64,000 nt of DNA from Larix kaempferi. Lineage: Eukaryota; Streptophyta; Pinopsida; Pinales; Pinaceae. The translations under genes and the position numbers were made by a program. Below the pieces are notes generated by a model that saw only the letters and a program-made list of their open reading frames with translations, searched no databases and was not told the origin of the DNA. This document shows, in pieces, positions 31,764 through 44,631 of this stretch. The DNA lies in assembly GCA_027924585.1 (NCBI GenBank), contig BSBM01000637.1, positions 2,480,001-2,544,000 of the forward strand. The letters are read 5' to 3'. Position 1 is the first letter of the stretch. Every line of letters begins with the position of its first letter.

Positions 31764-32919
31764 AATATCATTATCTGGATCTCTCCATCAATATCCTCAT
31801 CATTTGGATCATCAGATCATCATCATCATCGAGATTTTTCAATCAACAACCTCATCGTCTGGATCTTCAGATCATCATCATCATCATCTAGATCTCTCGA
31901 TCAACAGACTCATCGTCTGGATCTTCATATCATCACCATGATAGTAGCATACCCTGCAACACACATGATCCAATTACAGGATGATCAATCCTTCTCACTT
32001 TAGGACATAAGTCCAAGGATGATAAAATCCTAACACGTACATTTTGAACCAAGGGTTCTGGGATGATGCAATCCCCATCACGTACATTTTGAACCAAGGG
32101 TTCTCGGATGATGCAATCCCCATCACGTACATTTTGAACCAAGGGTTCCGGGATGATGCAATCCCCTTCACGTACCATTTGAACCAAGTGTTCAGGGACG
32201 ATGCAGTCCTATCACATACATTTTGAACCAAACATTCAAGGACGATGAATTCCTTTCACGTACATTTTGAACCAAGCGTTTAGGGACGATGCAGTCCTAT
32301 CACGTACATTTTGAACCAAGCATTTCGGGACGATGCAGTCCTATCATGTACATTTTGAACCAAACATTCACGAATGATGCAGTCATATCACGTACATTTT
32401 AAACCAAATGTTTAGGGATGATGCATTCCTATCATGTACATTATGAACCAAGCGTTCAGGAACGATGCAGTCCTATCACGTACATTTTGAACCAAGCGTT
32501 TAGGGACAATGCAGTCCTATCATGTACATTTTGAACCAAACGTTCAGGGACAATGCAGTCCTATCATGTCCACTAGGGACCAATTCTCAAAGACATATGT
32601 CTATGGATCAATTCAGGAACAGAAGTCTGGGGATGATACAATCCCTCTCATCCACTTAGACCAAGTCTTAGGACCACTTATCAACCTTATCATTGATATC
32701 ATCAACCTCATCGTCGGGATAGTTAACCTCATCATTGACCTCACCATCGAAACATGTAACCTCATCATCTATACATGTATCCTCATCATCGATACAAGTA
32801 TCCACATCATCAATACAAGTATCCTTGTCATTGATACAGTATCCTCATTATTGACCTTACGGTCAATATAGGAAATCTCATCATTGATACGGGTATCCAC
32901 ATCGATACCAATATCAAAA
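31764..32919 (-). repeat. copia D' minisatellites, copy 2
   Basis: The TCATCATC-rich units (31764-31934), 44-bp array (32019-32569) and 20-21-bp units (32694-32919) match copy 1, with one substitution noticed. The ORFs they create are artefacts. Confidence 0.85.
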
Positions 32920-32936
32920 TATCATCATCGACCATA

Positions 32937-33560
32937 TCACTCCCCCTTTCGAGGAGGGTCTTTCTGAACTACACCAAGCTTGTCTTGGAAATACTCAAAC
33001 TTTACTCGAGATAGAGGTTTGGTCAATACATCAGCAACTTGTTCATCAATGCTCACATACTCGAGCTTGATAGCTCCTTTCTGCACCATATCCTGTATAT
33101 AGAAATATCGGATCTCTATGTGTTTTGACTTATCATGGAACATTGGATTCTCTATCATCTTGATACAACTCTGGTTGTCACAAAGGATGACAGTGGGGTC
33201 CATCTCTAAGTCAAACGATCCTACTGACAACTTCCGAAGCCATATTGCTTCACAACTAGCATAGCAAGAAACTATATATTCCGCTTCAGTTGTGCTGAGA
33301 GCCACACTAGACTGCTTCCTGCTAATCCACGAGATCATGGCAGATCCCAGACAATAACATCCACCCGATGTACTTTTCTTGTCTGATACACTTCTGGCCC
33401 AATCAACATCTATGTAGCGATACAATCTGAGATCATGATCTCCAAGATAATATAGACCAAAGTCTATCGTACCCTTCAGGTACCTCATCACATGCTTTGC
33501 AGCTATTAACTGAACACGTCTAGGTTCCACTAGATACTGACCAATACTTTGGCACAACAC
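32937..33560 (-). CDS. copia D' RNase H, copy 2
   Basis: This is identical in translation to 15103-15726: 207 residues with YIDVDWARS, LSTTEAEYI, CDNQSCIKMIEN and DVLTKPLSRVKFEYF. It is N-terminally truncated, with non-coding sequence upstream. Confidence 0.85.
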   Translation of the reverse strand: MLCQSIGQYLVEPRRVQLIAAKHVMRYLKGTIDFGLYYLGDHDLRLYRYIDVDWARSVSDKKSTSGGCYCLGSAMISWISRKQSSVALSTTEAEYIVSCYASCEAIWLRKLSVGSFDLEMDPTVILCDNQSCIKMIENPMFHDKSKHIEIRYFYIQDMVQKGAIKLEYVSIDEQVADVLTKPLSRVKFEYFQDKLGVVQKDPPRKGE

Positions 33561-34640
33561 TTTTCCATATCATCCATGCATACAGTGGTTATCTAGATGC
33601 CTTCCATCTCTACCAAAACATACTATCAAGAGCGTGTACAGCTCTCAGCATGTCAACAAAGAGGTTTCATTCTAGATAAACAATAATGGAATGTTTGTCC
33701 AACTTACCCATCATATGCATATTAGTAGTATAATGTTCAATGCTATATGAATGCTTACACTATGCATGATATATTCTAGGAATACAAATATGCATACAAC
33801 TATTACGAGCGATATTATTGACTATTTAGAGATTCAAATAGCAACTCAAATACTTATCTTTTATGTTTTTGTGGTTGCCTCCCACTTGATCTCTATTTTA
33901 TGATAGCATCATTTTGAACTTCTATCCATTATGTACCACTATGCATGCTTAAGTGTGCACTAGTGCCCTCCTCATGATCTCATACATAATCATACATTCA
34001 TTAGTATAATCTCAATACTATCAAAACATTATGATTCTAAATAATCTTAAGTATGCATGGTTATGTCTAAACATACCCAAACAATATCTTCTTTGTTTTC
34101 TTCAATGATTTAGAGACTTTGTGCTAGAACCTGCATATCTCATAAGTTAAGCATAGTAGAACAAAGTCATACATACCTCATAAGTAGATATTCTATGTGG
34201 TAAAAGAATATGGATGAGTCTTTGTCTTCATGTCATCATGGTCATAGAGCTTGATTTGTCTTTCTTGATCTACCTGTATCTTGTTAGTAGAAAACATCAT
34301 CCTCACAGGCGCATTAGTACAATCATAAGTGTCATAACCCTAATCAATGAATCTATTCTATCACTCGCATGCATTCATTATCAACCAATCATAATTGTAC
34401 TAACCTCAATAACATGAAGACAAACATATTATGAACATAATCAAGAATCAGATTTCAAAACATACATGTGTTTTCTCAACTCATACCTAACGTGTAGTCT
34501 TCTCTATAGGGGTAAAACCCTAACCATCCAAGGTAGATTAGTTGTAAAACATCTTATATAGATTCATGGTGCTAGTATGATAAATATTAGTTCCATTTAA
34601 ACCTCCTTTATTGCTTCCCTATGAGTCTCCCAACTTTTCT
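33561..34640 (-). other. non-coding segment in place of gag-integrase-RT, copy 2
   Basis: Copy of 15727-16790, holding the 15-bp insertion at 34498-34512. Confidence 0.7.
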
Positions 34641-35490
34641 AGGGTTTCTTCTTACTTGGAAACCCTAATTTTACATCTCCTTCCTCCCACAACATTTTGA
34701 TGGAGGATCAATATCTATGATGAATGGATTCCAAATCCATTATAAAAGATTCCAATGTTGTATCATGTGTCTCCAACATTGTATCATCTCCTTTTAGACC
34801 TAAAAACTGAAAAAACCTAAGTGAGAGCTTCTTCCTCCTCTTCTTAGATTTCTCTGTTGAGCTAGTTCAAATATGCCATATTGTTTCTGGTGCATATCTG
34901 AAATTTTGGATCTGTAGGGTCTGAAACTTCGGCCTATGGTAGCCTGACCTATCATCTTTACAACCCAATAGGTATGAGCTTTAATGGATTCTTTGAGAGA
35001 GAGTTATGCCAAGTGTCACGACATGACCTGTTTATGGGATGAAACAACATAGCGAACTTGTACGGAGTGCCACATGTCACTGTTTCAACTTTTTCCTTTG
35101 AAAATTAGACTTATCAAACTAAAATCCATTCCATCACTGCCACTTTTTACAGAATTTCATTTGGATATTCCTAGCCCGAGATATGACCTTTTTCCCTAGG
35201 TCACATGTTTAGGACTGCATTCTGGAAGAGGCCAAAACCCTCAATTGTACGGATCATAAATCACAAAGTACAAGCAATATGAGGCTAAGCTTCAAACACA
35301 AGGTACAGGGAGATGTTATATTCATCTTGTAAAAGTTTCAGATCCTGAACCTTCTCCAAAATGAATTTATAGCGAAAGTGCCATGATGACTAGGTTTTCC
35401 TATACAAAACCCTAACTTTCAAATTGTCACAAGTGAGACAAGTGTCATAAGTGCCATGCATTGCCTTCCTTCGGGATAGCTTTGATACCA
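34641..35490 (-). other. leader and primer site of copia D, copy 2
   Basis: Copy of 16791-17641. The Met-tRNA-type site TGGTATCAAAGC is at 35479-35490 on the minus strand. Confidence 0.75.
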
Positions 35491-36071
35491 TGTTAATATT
35501 TAATATGCTAATATAGATAACATCATTATTACATTCAATTTCTAAACAATAGCATATACAGGATCATTGAAATAACAACAAGCACATCATAAACACAAGA
35601 GACACAATTTATATTGGGAAACCCTCATGGGGTAGAAAACCCAGCAAAGCTTCCTCAATATAGATGACTAGAAAATACAAAGATGTAATCCCCAAACATG
35701 AGCTCCTTCTCCTCCTTTGCATATATCTCCTTCTCCTATGCGAGTTTCACAAGTGAGTGTGTGTGTTAAATGAGGAACACACCTCCTCTATGTATACACT
35801 ACTTCACTTGTCTTTTAACCTTAGCTAGGTCGGCCCCAACTTAACCACTCAACATAATGCTGACTGGGCCAACCCCACTAGGGGACTTAAACACCCCATA
35901 CAACTGACTCTGGGCCGACCCCACTAGGGAAGTCTAATAACCCAAGTTACCACATTCCGACGGAGGAAAAAACATCTCTTGATATACAATAAGATCTCTA
36001 TGGAGGAATGAAACATCTCTGGAATAATAAAGTACAAATATAATATTCTTAGAAGTTACAATATTTCAACA
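35491..36071 (-). repeat. 5' LTR of copia D, copy 2
   Basis: Copy of 17642-18222 with TGTTGAAATATTG and TTAACA ends; a few substitutions separate the copies. Confidence 0.88.
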
Positions 36072-36679
36072 TGGAAGAGTTGAATAAAAAGAGAAGATAC
36101 TAACTGTACACATTAAAACTTTGAATCCATAAAAGCTTCAATATATGGCAATGATTTTCTTCTTTATGTATTGATCAAACTGTCAAATATTAGAAGCGAT
36201 ACTTCTTACAAAAGAGAGCCGACCTTTTGGCTATTGGCAATGCTACTATATATATCCTTTAGGACATGTACAAAATTTGAGATATTACAAAAATTTGTTA
36301 CAACCCAACAACTTATGAAATTATGTTCATGATTCTCAACAAAAATCTGTTACAAAAGAAATATCTTAAAATACTACAGTTGACTAGTATGTTGTTGGGT
36401 TTGGGACCCGCTCGCTTGATGCAGAGGGATACCATGTTGAATGGAAGATGTTTTAGTTGTGGGTTGTTGGGTCGAAGGCATGGAAGCACCATCAAGGGTG
36501 GGCTCAGAGGCCATGTAATGTAGGGGAAGGGGAAGGATGTAGACTCTTAGATACTTCAGGAGCTTCGGAGCAAACAACTGCAACGGATAATTATAGGAGA
36601 GTATCGGAACTGGAGGAAGAGTGTGAAAATTGATCCTCTGGGCAAGTATTTATAGGGATAGACATCAGAAAGGAAGAAA
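36072..36679. other. unassigned spacer, copy 2
   Basis: Copy of 18223-18830. No gene recognised. Confidence 0.5.
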
Positions 36680-37243
36680 TAAATGCAGAGAATTCCAGAA
36701 AGAAAGAAGAAAAAAGTGAGTAAGACTCTGCTTGATGCAAAGTTACAGGATGATGAATATGACTGCATCGCAGCCAAAGTCCATGAAAATATTGAAGAGA
36801 TGCTTGCAGTAAAATAGAAGAAGCAAGAGAAACTTCAAGCGAGCATGGAAGAGAACATTGCAACACTGAAAAATATGATGTAGAGAGTAGAGCCAGTACA
36901 AAGAGATATAATGAAGGAATCAAACTCTGAAGACAGATCAAAGGATTCAACCTAAAGAAAAAGGAAAGCACTTGCACTAACGATGAGAACTCAATTAGTG
37001 CGCATAGAGCCAACAAATGTCATATTGCCATCCGATGAAATCATTCAAGGTGCAAAGCAGCTCGTGCACTTGGATATTAATATGGGAATGTTATCTAGCA
37101 AAGGATTGCATGATCTACACCTACAAGTTGTAGAAGAAATCAAAGATAAGGATATGATAACATACAACCAGCATGTGTAACTGGAAGAGAGATATAATGA
37201 ATTAAGGAATGAATGTTGATTGAAGACCAATGAGCTAACCGAT
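36680..37243 (+). pseudogene. fragment of a gypsy accessory ORF, copy 2
   Basis: Copy of 18831-19394. A double change at 36814-36815 turns a Lys codon into TAG, so the open stretch of copy 1 (18834-19034) is lost. VILPSDEIIQGAKQLVHLDI and KGLHDLHLQVVEEIKDKD are still readable. Confidence 0.7.
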
Positions 37244-38929
37244 TGTTGGGCTTGGCCCAAGGGGGTCAAATTTTGAACACATTAATTTTTTGGGAACTGC
37301 GAAGCTGAGCACAGTATGGATGGAGACATTTTGTGAAAATCAGTTTTTGGAAGCTGCGAGTAGAAGCGCAACACAGTTTTGGTGTGCTACACCGATTGTG
37401 CACAACACACTATCAAAAGAGCTGCGAGGTCGATGCTGTGAAGATTAGATCGCCGCAGTGTGCCACGTAAATGGAGATCCAACTAAGCAAAGTGTTGGAT
37501 GGATGATGAAAGTTATTTTTATTAGGTCACAAAAGACCTATTTTTGGCAAATATCGTCGATAACTACCAAGCAGGGGGTAGGTGCAGATCGAGAGGTAGG
37601 TGACTGGTCACACTAACAAAAGAGTACTACTACTTGAACCAGTCATCTAAGGCTGTGAAAGAAGGAACATCTCGGTGGAAGCAAGCTATTGGCACGCATG
37701 ACAGGGGACGGAAGCAAGCTATTGGCACGCATGATAGGGGGCGGATAGCAACGTGTCTACACAAAGGATAGCCACAACTAAAGATCCGCTACCAGACACC
37801 TGCAGTCCGGTTTTGGGAAAATCGTGATAGTTTTGTAAACCTAAGGGTTTCTACCTTCGTAAATGTAAAGACATGACCTATGGGTCTTGATTTATAAATA
37901 AGGAAATTTTGTAAGGGAAACGGTTAACTCTTCATTTTGTTGATTATTATTAAATATCATTGGATCTGTAAGATTGACGAGTTGTAAAGGATTTGTAGCT
38001 GAGTTCCCAGAGACCTAATTTTGAGAGGTAGAAGAGCATCTGCAGCTGAGTGCGCAGGTGAAGAACTGTTGTACCCTTCCTTAAGATAAATAAACAATAG
38101 TTCTTGTGGACATAGCTTCCCATTCGGGGGGGTGAACCACGTTAAACCTTGTGTTATGTGATTTTTGTCTATGATTGGCATTATTTTTGCTTGAATTACT
38201 TATAGTGTATGCATGAAGTTACTGTTATTTGATATATGTTTACTTTTATATGTATTCACCATGGAAGGGATGAAATAAGATGTTAGTAGTTCATGTATGG
38301 ATGAATGTTAACAGCCAGACACCTATAAGGCCTTGAATGAATGGATCTGTGAGATAAGCACACAGTTAATTGTTAAGGTTGAATCACTATATCAGAGTGC
38401 ATAACATCACACATCTCATTCACTTACATAAGTTATGATGTTTATCAGTCTAAGTAAAATAAAATGAATAAGGATTATTGAATAAGATTGAGCAGAAGTG
38501 ATTGAGTCTTATAGCGGCCGCACGGTCAAGTTAACGCGTTGATCGATCAGAAGTGCTACGTAGTAAGATGTTGATAACTTATCGCCATAGAGTGGAAGTA
38601 ATCCCACTGTGAAATCCGTGAATGCGCTGGTTGTGTAAGCATCCTTGCTTGCCGCAGCACTCGACATGCGGTAGAGGGCCTCGCACAGTTATTAACTGTA
38701 GTACGCAATCCATCACCGCGCTCTGCATTAACCAGTTGAAACACTCACATCACAAGGTTGTAGAAATCTGCTTCTGCAACCACCCCCGCAACTTCGTTTC
38801 GGGTGAGACCTCGGGCTACTTGTAGTCTATTGCTGAAAGGGCTGGTGAATAGGGGTTTTGTTGGTATCTTGCACCGCGAAGTACCTGGGTCTACATTGAA
38901 AAACCTCTAGATCAGAATGCACACCAACA
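37244..38929 (+). repeat. gypsy A 5' LTR, copy 2
   Basis: Copy of 19395-21080, with TGTTGGGC and CCAACA ends. In this arrangement it lies inside the extended element. The primer site TGGTTCCATTGCTGGG follows at 38932. Confidence 0.88.
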
Positions 38930-38949
38930 AATGGTTCCATTGCTGGGCT

Positions 38950-39511
38950 AAGACTCAGTGATGCGATAGTGTGTTTCAAAAAGTAATGTGCGAAGAAGAA
39001 TACGAGTTCCCATTAGGGTCAGACAACTGGAATCCAAAAAAGAAAGAGATCTGGGCTTGATGCGATAAGATCGAAAGAGATTTCGCAAAGAAAGAAAACA
39101 AAAACCCATGTCTATCTGACATATAGTGGTTGAACAGATACTTGTGGAGGGACATCCATGAAATTTTTTGGGCTTCATTTCGAAACAAGCTACATGAGTG
39201 GATATTGCGCCTAGTAGAAAGAAAGAATTATTTTCAATGCAGAGTACCAATGCAGTGGACTCCGGAGCATACTGAACAACTCAAAGCAATAGACAAACCA
39301 CTGTCACGAGCAGTCAACTTCTGGTTCAATAGCATACTTGAGGGATTTGTGACGAAGTTTGCTGTAGACACGCTGAAATCCTACAGCCAAGCTGAAGCAT
39401 ACTTTTTCGAAGGATTCTGAGTTAAGTTCTTGAAAAACCTCACTCTATACATTAAAATGCTTTTAGCTAAGAAAGGTGTTTTAAGAATGCAACAATAATT
39501 CTAAATCTGTC
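38950..39511 (+). pseudogene. gypsy A ORF1 remnant, copy 2
   Basis: Copy of 21101-21661. The readable part, 39130-39420, keeps DIHEIFWASFRNKLHEWILR and SRAVNFWFNSILEGFVTKFA. It matches ORF1 of gypsy B. Confidence 0.75.
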
Positions 39512-41130
39512 ATGGTAGAGAATACACATGTTGATTCTGATGAAGAAAACCATACTTTAAGAAGTGGAAAGAGATATAAGCTTACTAACGAAAAGAATCC
39601 CTGACAATCTAGAAATCGTATAGATATCAAAATTCCATGTGACCTCAATAATAACAACACTTAGTTATTAGCCACAATCCAATGTATTACACCTCAGAAT
39701 CCATCAGTCCAGAACCCACCAGCCGTGAGCATCGCGCATCCCATCCCACATATCAGCAATACTAGTAACACCGCAGGAACAAGTGCTCAGAGCACTATGA
39801 CTCAGCCCATTCCACAGAATACTATCCCTAGCACAATTCAGCATCCTGTGTCTACTTTTGTCGTAGGGAATCAGTCCCAGAACAGTACACAATCTAGAAG
39901 GAGAATGACAAATAACGATATAAAAATTCTGATATTCAAAGGAACGAGTTAGGAAGACCCTGATCAACATTGGTTTCTATGCGAACTCGTGTGGAGTGTC
40001 AAGCAAGTTACGGATGATGCTATAAAAAGAGCGCATCTCATCACTACTTTTAGAGATAGAGCATTGCATTGGTTTATGAAGTATTCTCAAGCACAGCCGA
40101 GAACCTTAGCAGACATCAAGACCGTGATTGCACCAGAGTTTAAAAAACCCAAATCAGAATCACAGTGCATAACAGAGTTGAAGGAAATCAAGCAGAAACC
40201 TACTGAATTGGTATGGGAATTCGACCAAACATTGAAAACATTGTTGGACCAAGTGAGCTTTGTTATAGCTCCACAATAGCATCAATAATGGTTCATTGTT
40301 GCGCTATTGCCCCATATCAGACAACCACTGATGCAACATAAGGTTGTATCTCAAGCTGAGGCCTTAGAGATCACAATGAAGTTGGAATCCTCACCAATTG
40401 GAGAAAGTAGCTCTGGGATGATATAGATACAGATCCAGAACCAATTGGCTACCCTGACATTAGAATTACAAGGTATGAAGAATGGGAAAGAACAGATACA
40501 TGAACAAAGACATGAAGTTTGGTGCACATGATACAAAGGAGAGGGCCCCACAAGAGAACATTGACCCTTATTTCAAGATTATCTTAACAGTGGCGCAGCA
40601 AACCCAATGAATATGAATCAGAACCAGGAACCATGGTGTGAAATTTGTAGAACCAGAGGACATTGCCCTGAGGATTGTTACCTCATATAGAAATATGTCA
40701 AAACGTCTAAAAACTTATACTGTAATTTCTATAAATCAGTTGGACATGAAGAGTCCAACTGTCGCACTTATGAGTTGATGAATGAAAGAAAGCGAGATAT
40801 GGAAGCAATGTGAGGTGCTGGAATGTACCATGTCTAAGAGGAAAATCATCCAAAGCAAGAGAACACCCACTATGATCAGGGAGGATATAGAGGTCGTGGT
40901 GGTGGATACCGCAGGAGAGGAAGAAATGCTGGCCAAGCTCAAGGAAGAGGAGGAGGCCAGGTAATATGCTATAACTGTGGCCAGCCAAGTCATCTATCCA
41001 GAGAGTGTACTAATCCATGCACCACATGCAAATACTCTAAATCATTTGATCATGTGATTGAAGACTGCCCTGTGCTTGAGGTAGAAATGAATAAGTAGAG
41101 AAGAACAGAAACACCTAACCCTAACATCTA
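39512..41130 (+). pseudogene. gypsy A gag, copy 2
   Basis: Copy of 21662-23280 with extra damage: CAG to TAG at 39950-39952 inside the gag core, CAG to TAG at 40424-40426, and GGA to TGA at 40529-40531 with a neighbouring Cys to Tyr change in the first zinc knuckle. The remaining knuckles are as in copy 1. Confidence 0.82.
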
Positions 41131-41131
41131 G

Positions 41132-42148
41132 TTGATTGCATCAGAGAGCAGACCTACAGGTCAGAGTGTCAATGTAGTAATACGAAGTGGCGTTGATACA
41201 ATAAGAGACAAAAGCGCAGAAGCCTCGACTTCTGGAACAACTGACACTAAGAATAACCCTGGAGAAACAGTAGGAATTAGCAAAGCTCTTGGGAAAGCAC
41301 CTCCATTGAATTTACAAAAAAATAAAGAAATATTTAAAGAAGCGCGGGACATGTTTACACAACCACCACCTACTTCACCAAGGATCCTGTTGCATAGTCA
41401 AGAACCGCAAATAGAAGATATGCCACTAGCATATGATCATACATGCACCGCACCAGATACATCTATTTTTGTTGCACAGTTCCTACACAACTGCATCAAG
41501 TTATTAAAAAACAAAGACACTCTTATGGAATTTGAAAAATTGATAAATCAGTATGAATCATACAGTAAGAAAGTGACTGTAGATGGCGCAGTACATAACA
41601 TTAGGAGTCCCAAAAGAACCGGGAGGGAAATGCGGCTCACTGCACATATAGGAGACTACGAGATGGACGAGATCATTCTTGATATTGAATCTGAAGTGAA
41701 TGTCTTGACCAAGCAGACATGGCAGGCGATGGGGAAACCAAAGTTATAGTGGTCACCCATACAGTTAAGAATGGCTAATCAAGGCATAGTTATACCGCTG
41801 GGAAGGTTAACCAATACCATTGTCGACATTGATGGAGTGTAAAGTTACGCAGAATTCGAAGTAATTGAAATTGTGGATGATAGCAATCATTATCCAACAT
41901 TGCTGGGCATCGATTGGGAAATGATGAACTGCACTATTATAAATCTGAAGACAATGAAAATGATATTTGAAGGAAATGACATAAGGGTCGTCGCACCATT
42001 GGATCCTTCGCAGGGGGAGCGATATGTTGAACCTATTCAAGAAGAGTACAGAGCTCAAGACCTTGACTGTATCTATAAGATGACAACAAATGTTGCGGAT
42101 TATACTCATCCTACTATGGATGGAACGCTCTACTAGCACTGTGATAGT
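41132..42148 (+). pseudogene. gypsy A protease region, copy 2
   Basis: Copy of 23282-24298 with the same D-I-E-S in place of the catalytic motif and the same internal stops. It has Glu in IDWEMMN where copy 1 and gypsy B have Ala. Confidence 0.78.
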
Positions 42149-42879
42149 TTGTGCATCTCAGACTCTGAGGCAGGATTAGAAAACTGGCAACACAAAATGC
42201 ATGAAGTATCTTCCAGGAGATGCACAACAATTACAAAGTCACTCCACCGGATTGGAACGCAGGTAAGTCCAATCCCCACTTATGATGCTATAGCTAACGT
42301 CTATTCATTTATCAAAGAATACACTGCAGCAGTTTCATATGAACATCGTGTCTCAGCATTAGACATGGAACTCCATGAGACACCTACTAGATGGTGGGAT
42401 ACGCATAAAAGGACATTGACAACTTGGGACCAGTGCAGAATCAAGCTATAGATCAAATTCGTTGATAAGGTTACACTACCATTTGAGAAATATAATGGCC
42501 AGACGGATACAAAGGATCATATTGCCACCTGTGCAAAAGCTTGGGAAGAAATACCATAGACAGAATGGGTACATCTCTTTGTGCATACGCTAGAGGAGCC
42601 TATTCCAAAGAAATGGTACCTAGAGGAGGAGCTGCATAGAGGAACCGCGGATTGGTCTTTCCTTACTGCAAGCTTTCGGAAGGACTTTAGCTTTGAAGAT
42701 GACCATCTGGCTATCCATGACGCATTGCAGCTTATCAAGGAAAATATATTTACACCACATTGCACGGAGGAAAACATAATATCATAAGAGTTTTTTGAAG
42801 CAAACAACGTACTTGCGAGTCTACAACTAGATTGGGCAAAACAAGTAGAGAAAATCTTGGATTGTTATAACTTAGCTGA
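42149..42879 (+). pseudogene. gypsy A gag-like modules, copy 2
   Basis: Copy of 24299-25029, almost unchanged. Again there is no RT or RNase H before the integrase. Confidence 0.72.
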
Positions 42880-44023
42880 AAAAGATGAAGATAAAGAAGA
42901 AGTGCTGTGAAGATGTGTCTTGGAACATGAGAAACCATTTATATTAGATGATGCACATTTAGGAGTCACAGGATTTCATTACGCAGGTAGGGCTACTGCA
43001 TAGAAGATATTGTGCGCATGGCTATGGTGGCCTATGATTCATAAAGAATCCAAAGAACATTGCCAGAACTGCGATGTCTGTCAAAGGACAGGGAATCTGT
43101 CAAGAAGAGATGAAATGCCCTTAAACCCTCAACTGACTTTACAGGCATTCAAAAAATGGGCAATCGATTTTGTGAGACCTATTAAACCACCAGGGAAGAG
43201 AACTAGTGCGAGGTACATTATTACTACAACTGACTACCTCACTACATGGGCAGAAGCAAAACCAGTAAAAGACTGTAGTGAAACTATAGCTGTGCAGTTC
43301 ATTTTTAAAAACATCCTCACACGGTTCAGATGTCCAAATATTTTGATGAGTGATAAAGGCACTCATTTTCTGAATAGAACCATTGAAGCTTTGACCGAAG
43401 AGTTCTACATCCATCATCAGCGTAGTATGCCTTATCACCCACAAGCGAATGGAACTATTGAAGCATTCAATAAAGTACTTGAGAATGCGCTAACCAAGAT
43501 ATGCAATGTAAACCATGATGACTGGGACCTGCGCATTCCATCTGTATTATGGGCATATAGAACAACATGCAAAAAATTAACTGGACATACACCTTTCAGA
43601 TTGGCTTATGGGCAAGAAACAATAATGCCAATGGAATATATTATTCCCAGCTTAAGAATAGCTGCATTTACAAGGATGGCAGATCACGCAGCACTAGAAG
43701 AAATATTGTTACACTTGGTTGGGTTGGAAGAAGATCGCTTCATCGTGGGATTCCATCAGCAAGTGTAGAAAGAACGAGAAAAAGCATGGCACGATCGCCA
43801 CATCAAGAATAAGTCTTTTCAAGTAGGTGATCTAGTCCTCCTGTATGATAGTAAATTCATGAAATTTCCTGGAAAATTTAAAGAGCATTCGCTTGGGCCA
43901 TACACTGTTATCTATGTTACTAACAGTAGTGCAGTTCAGTTAGCTACCTTAGCTAGCGATACATTACCGAATTTGATAAATGGTAGCAGACTAAAGCTTT
44001 ACCATGATAGTCCTGCTTCGTAG
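42880..44023 (+). pseudogene. gypsy A integrase, copy 2
   Basis: Copy of 25030-26173. It has a private CAG to TAG stop at 43001-43003 that removes the start of the zinc region from the open frame, but keeps the zinc Cys (CDVCQRTG) that copy 1 lost. D-D-x35-E residues are intact ([19 protein letters not shown]). The TAG near 43766 is shared with copy 1. Confidence 0.85.
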
Positions 44024-44631
44024 AATCCTATATAATCAAGAGAAAGGGGAAAGTTCCTAGTGTTAAAAAAAGTATAAATTAGACTCTTGGAATTACTAAG
44101 ATACTGTACCTGTAATTTATTATGAAAGGTCTTTGTCTCGCGCAACACTGCTAAGGCTACGCGTGTGAAAAAAAAAAGAAAAAAAAAGGGGATCTGCATT
44201 GTTGCGACGCTCAAAAGGCAACCACATAGAGAAAAGAAATGAAATACTGCAGAGCAACTATGCAGTGCCTATGTTCACCTGTTGTTCTGTTCAACGCAAT
44301 GCTCCAGAAAAATAGTTGTTATAGTTTTGGTTGAAAATATAACCATTATACAGTACTTCCTATCAACAGCTTGGGCATTTAAAGAAAATATAACCGTTCT
44401 AAACAGGTCAATGATGGAAAGGACTGATATCCTTGATAGATTTGCTTAACAGTTACAACATTTAAGGATTATCTAACTGTTAAGAGGAGAGGAGGAAGGC
44501 TAGCTGCGCCTATAAATACCGTTGTATTCTGTCTCGCGGGCATTACCAAACACTTAGAATTCCTTATGGACATTATTTTTTGAGTTATTCTGCAAAACTA
44601 GAAGGTACCCTATTGGAAAATCCCCAAGTGA
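44024..44631 (+). promoter_or_regulatory. internal spacer with polypurine tract and TATA box, copy 2
   Basis: Copy of 26174-26781. The 26-base purine run is at 44167-44192 and TATAAATA at 44511-44518; both are unchanged. Confidence 0.6.

Noticed and set aside
34498-34512. 15-bp insertion in copy 2 as a transposon footprint
   Set aside because: No flanking duplication or terminal repeats are seen; simple indel.
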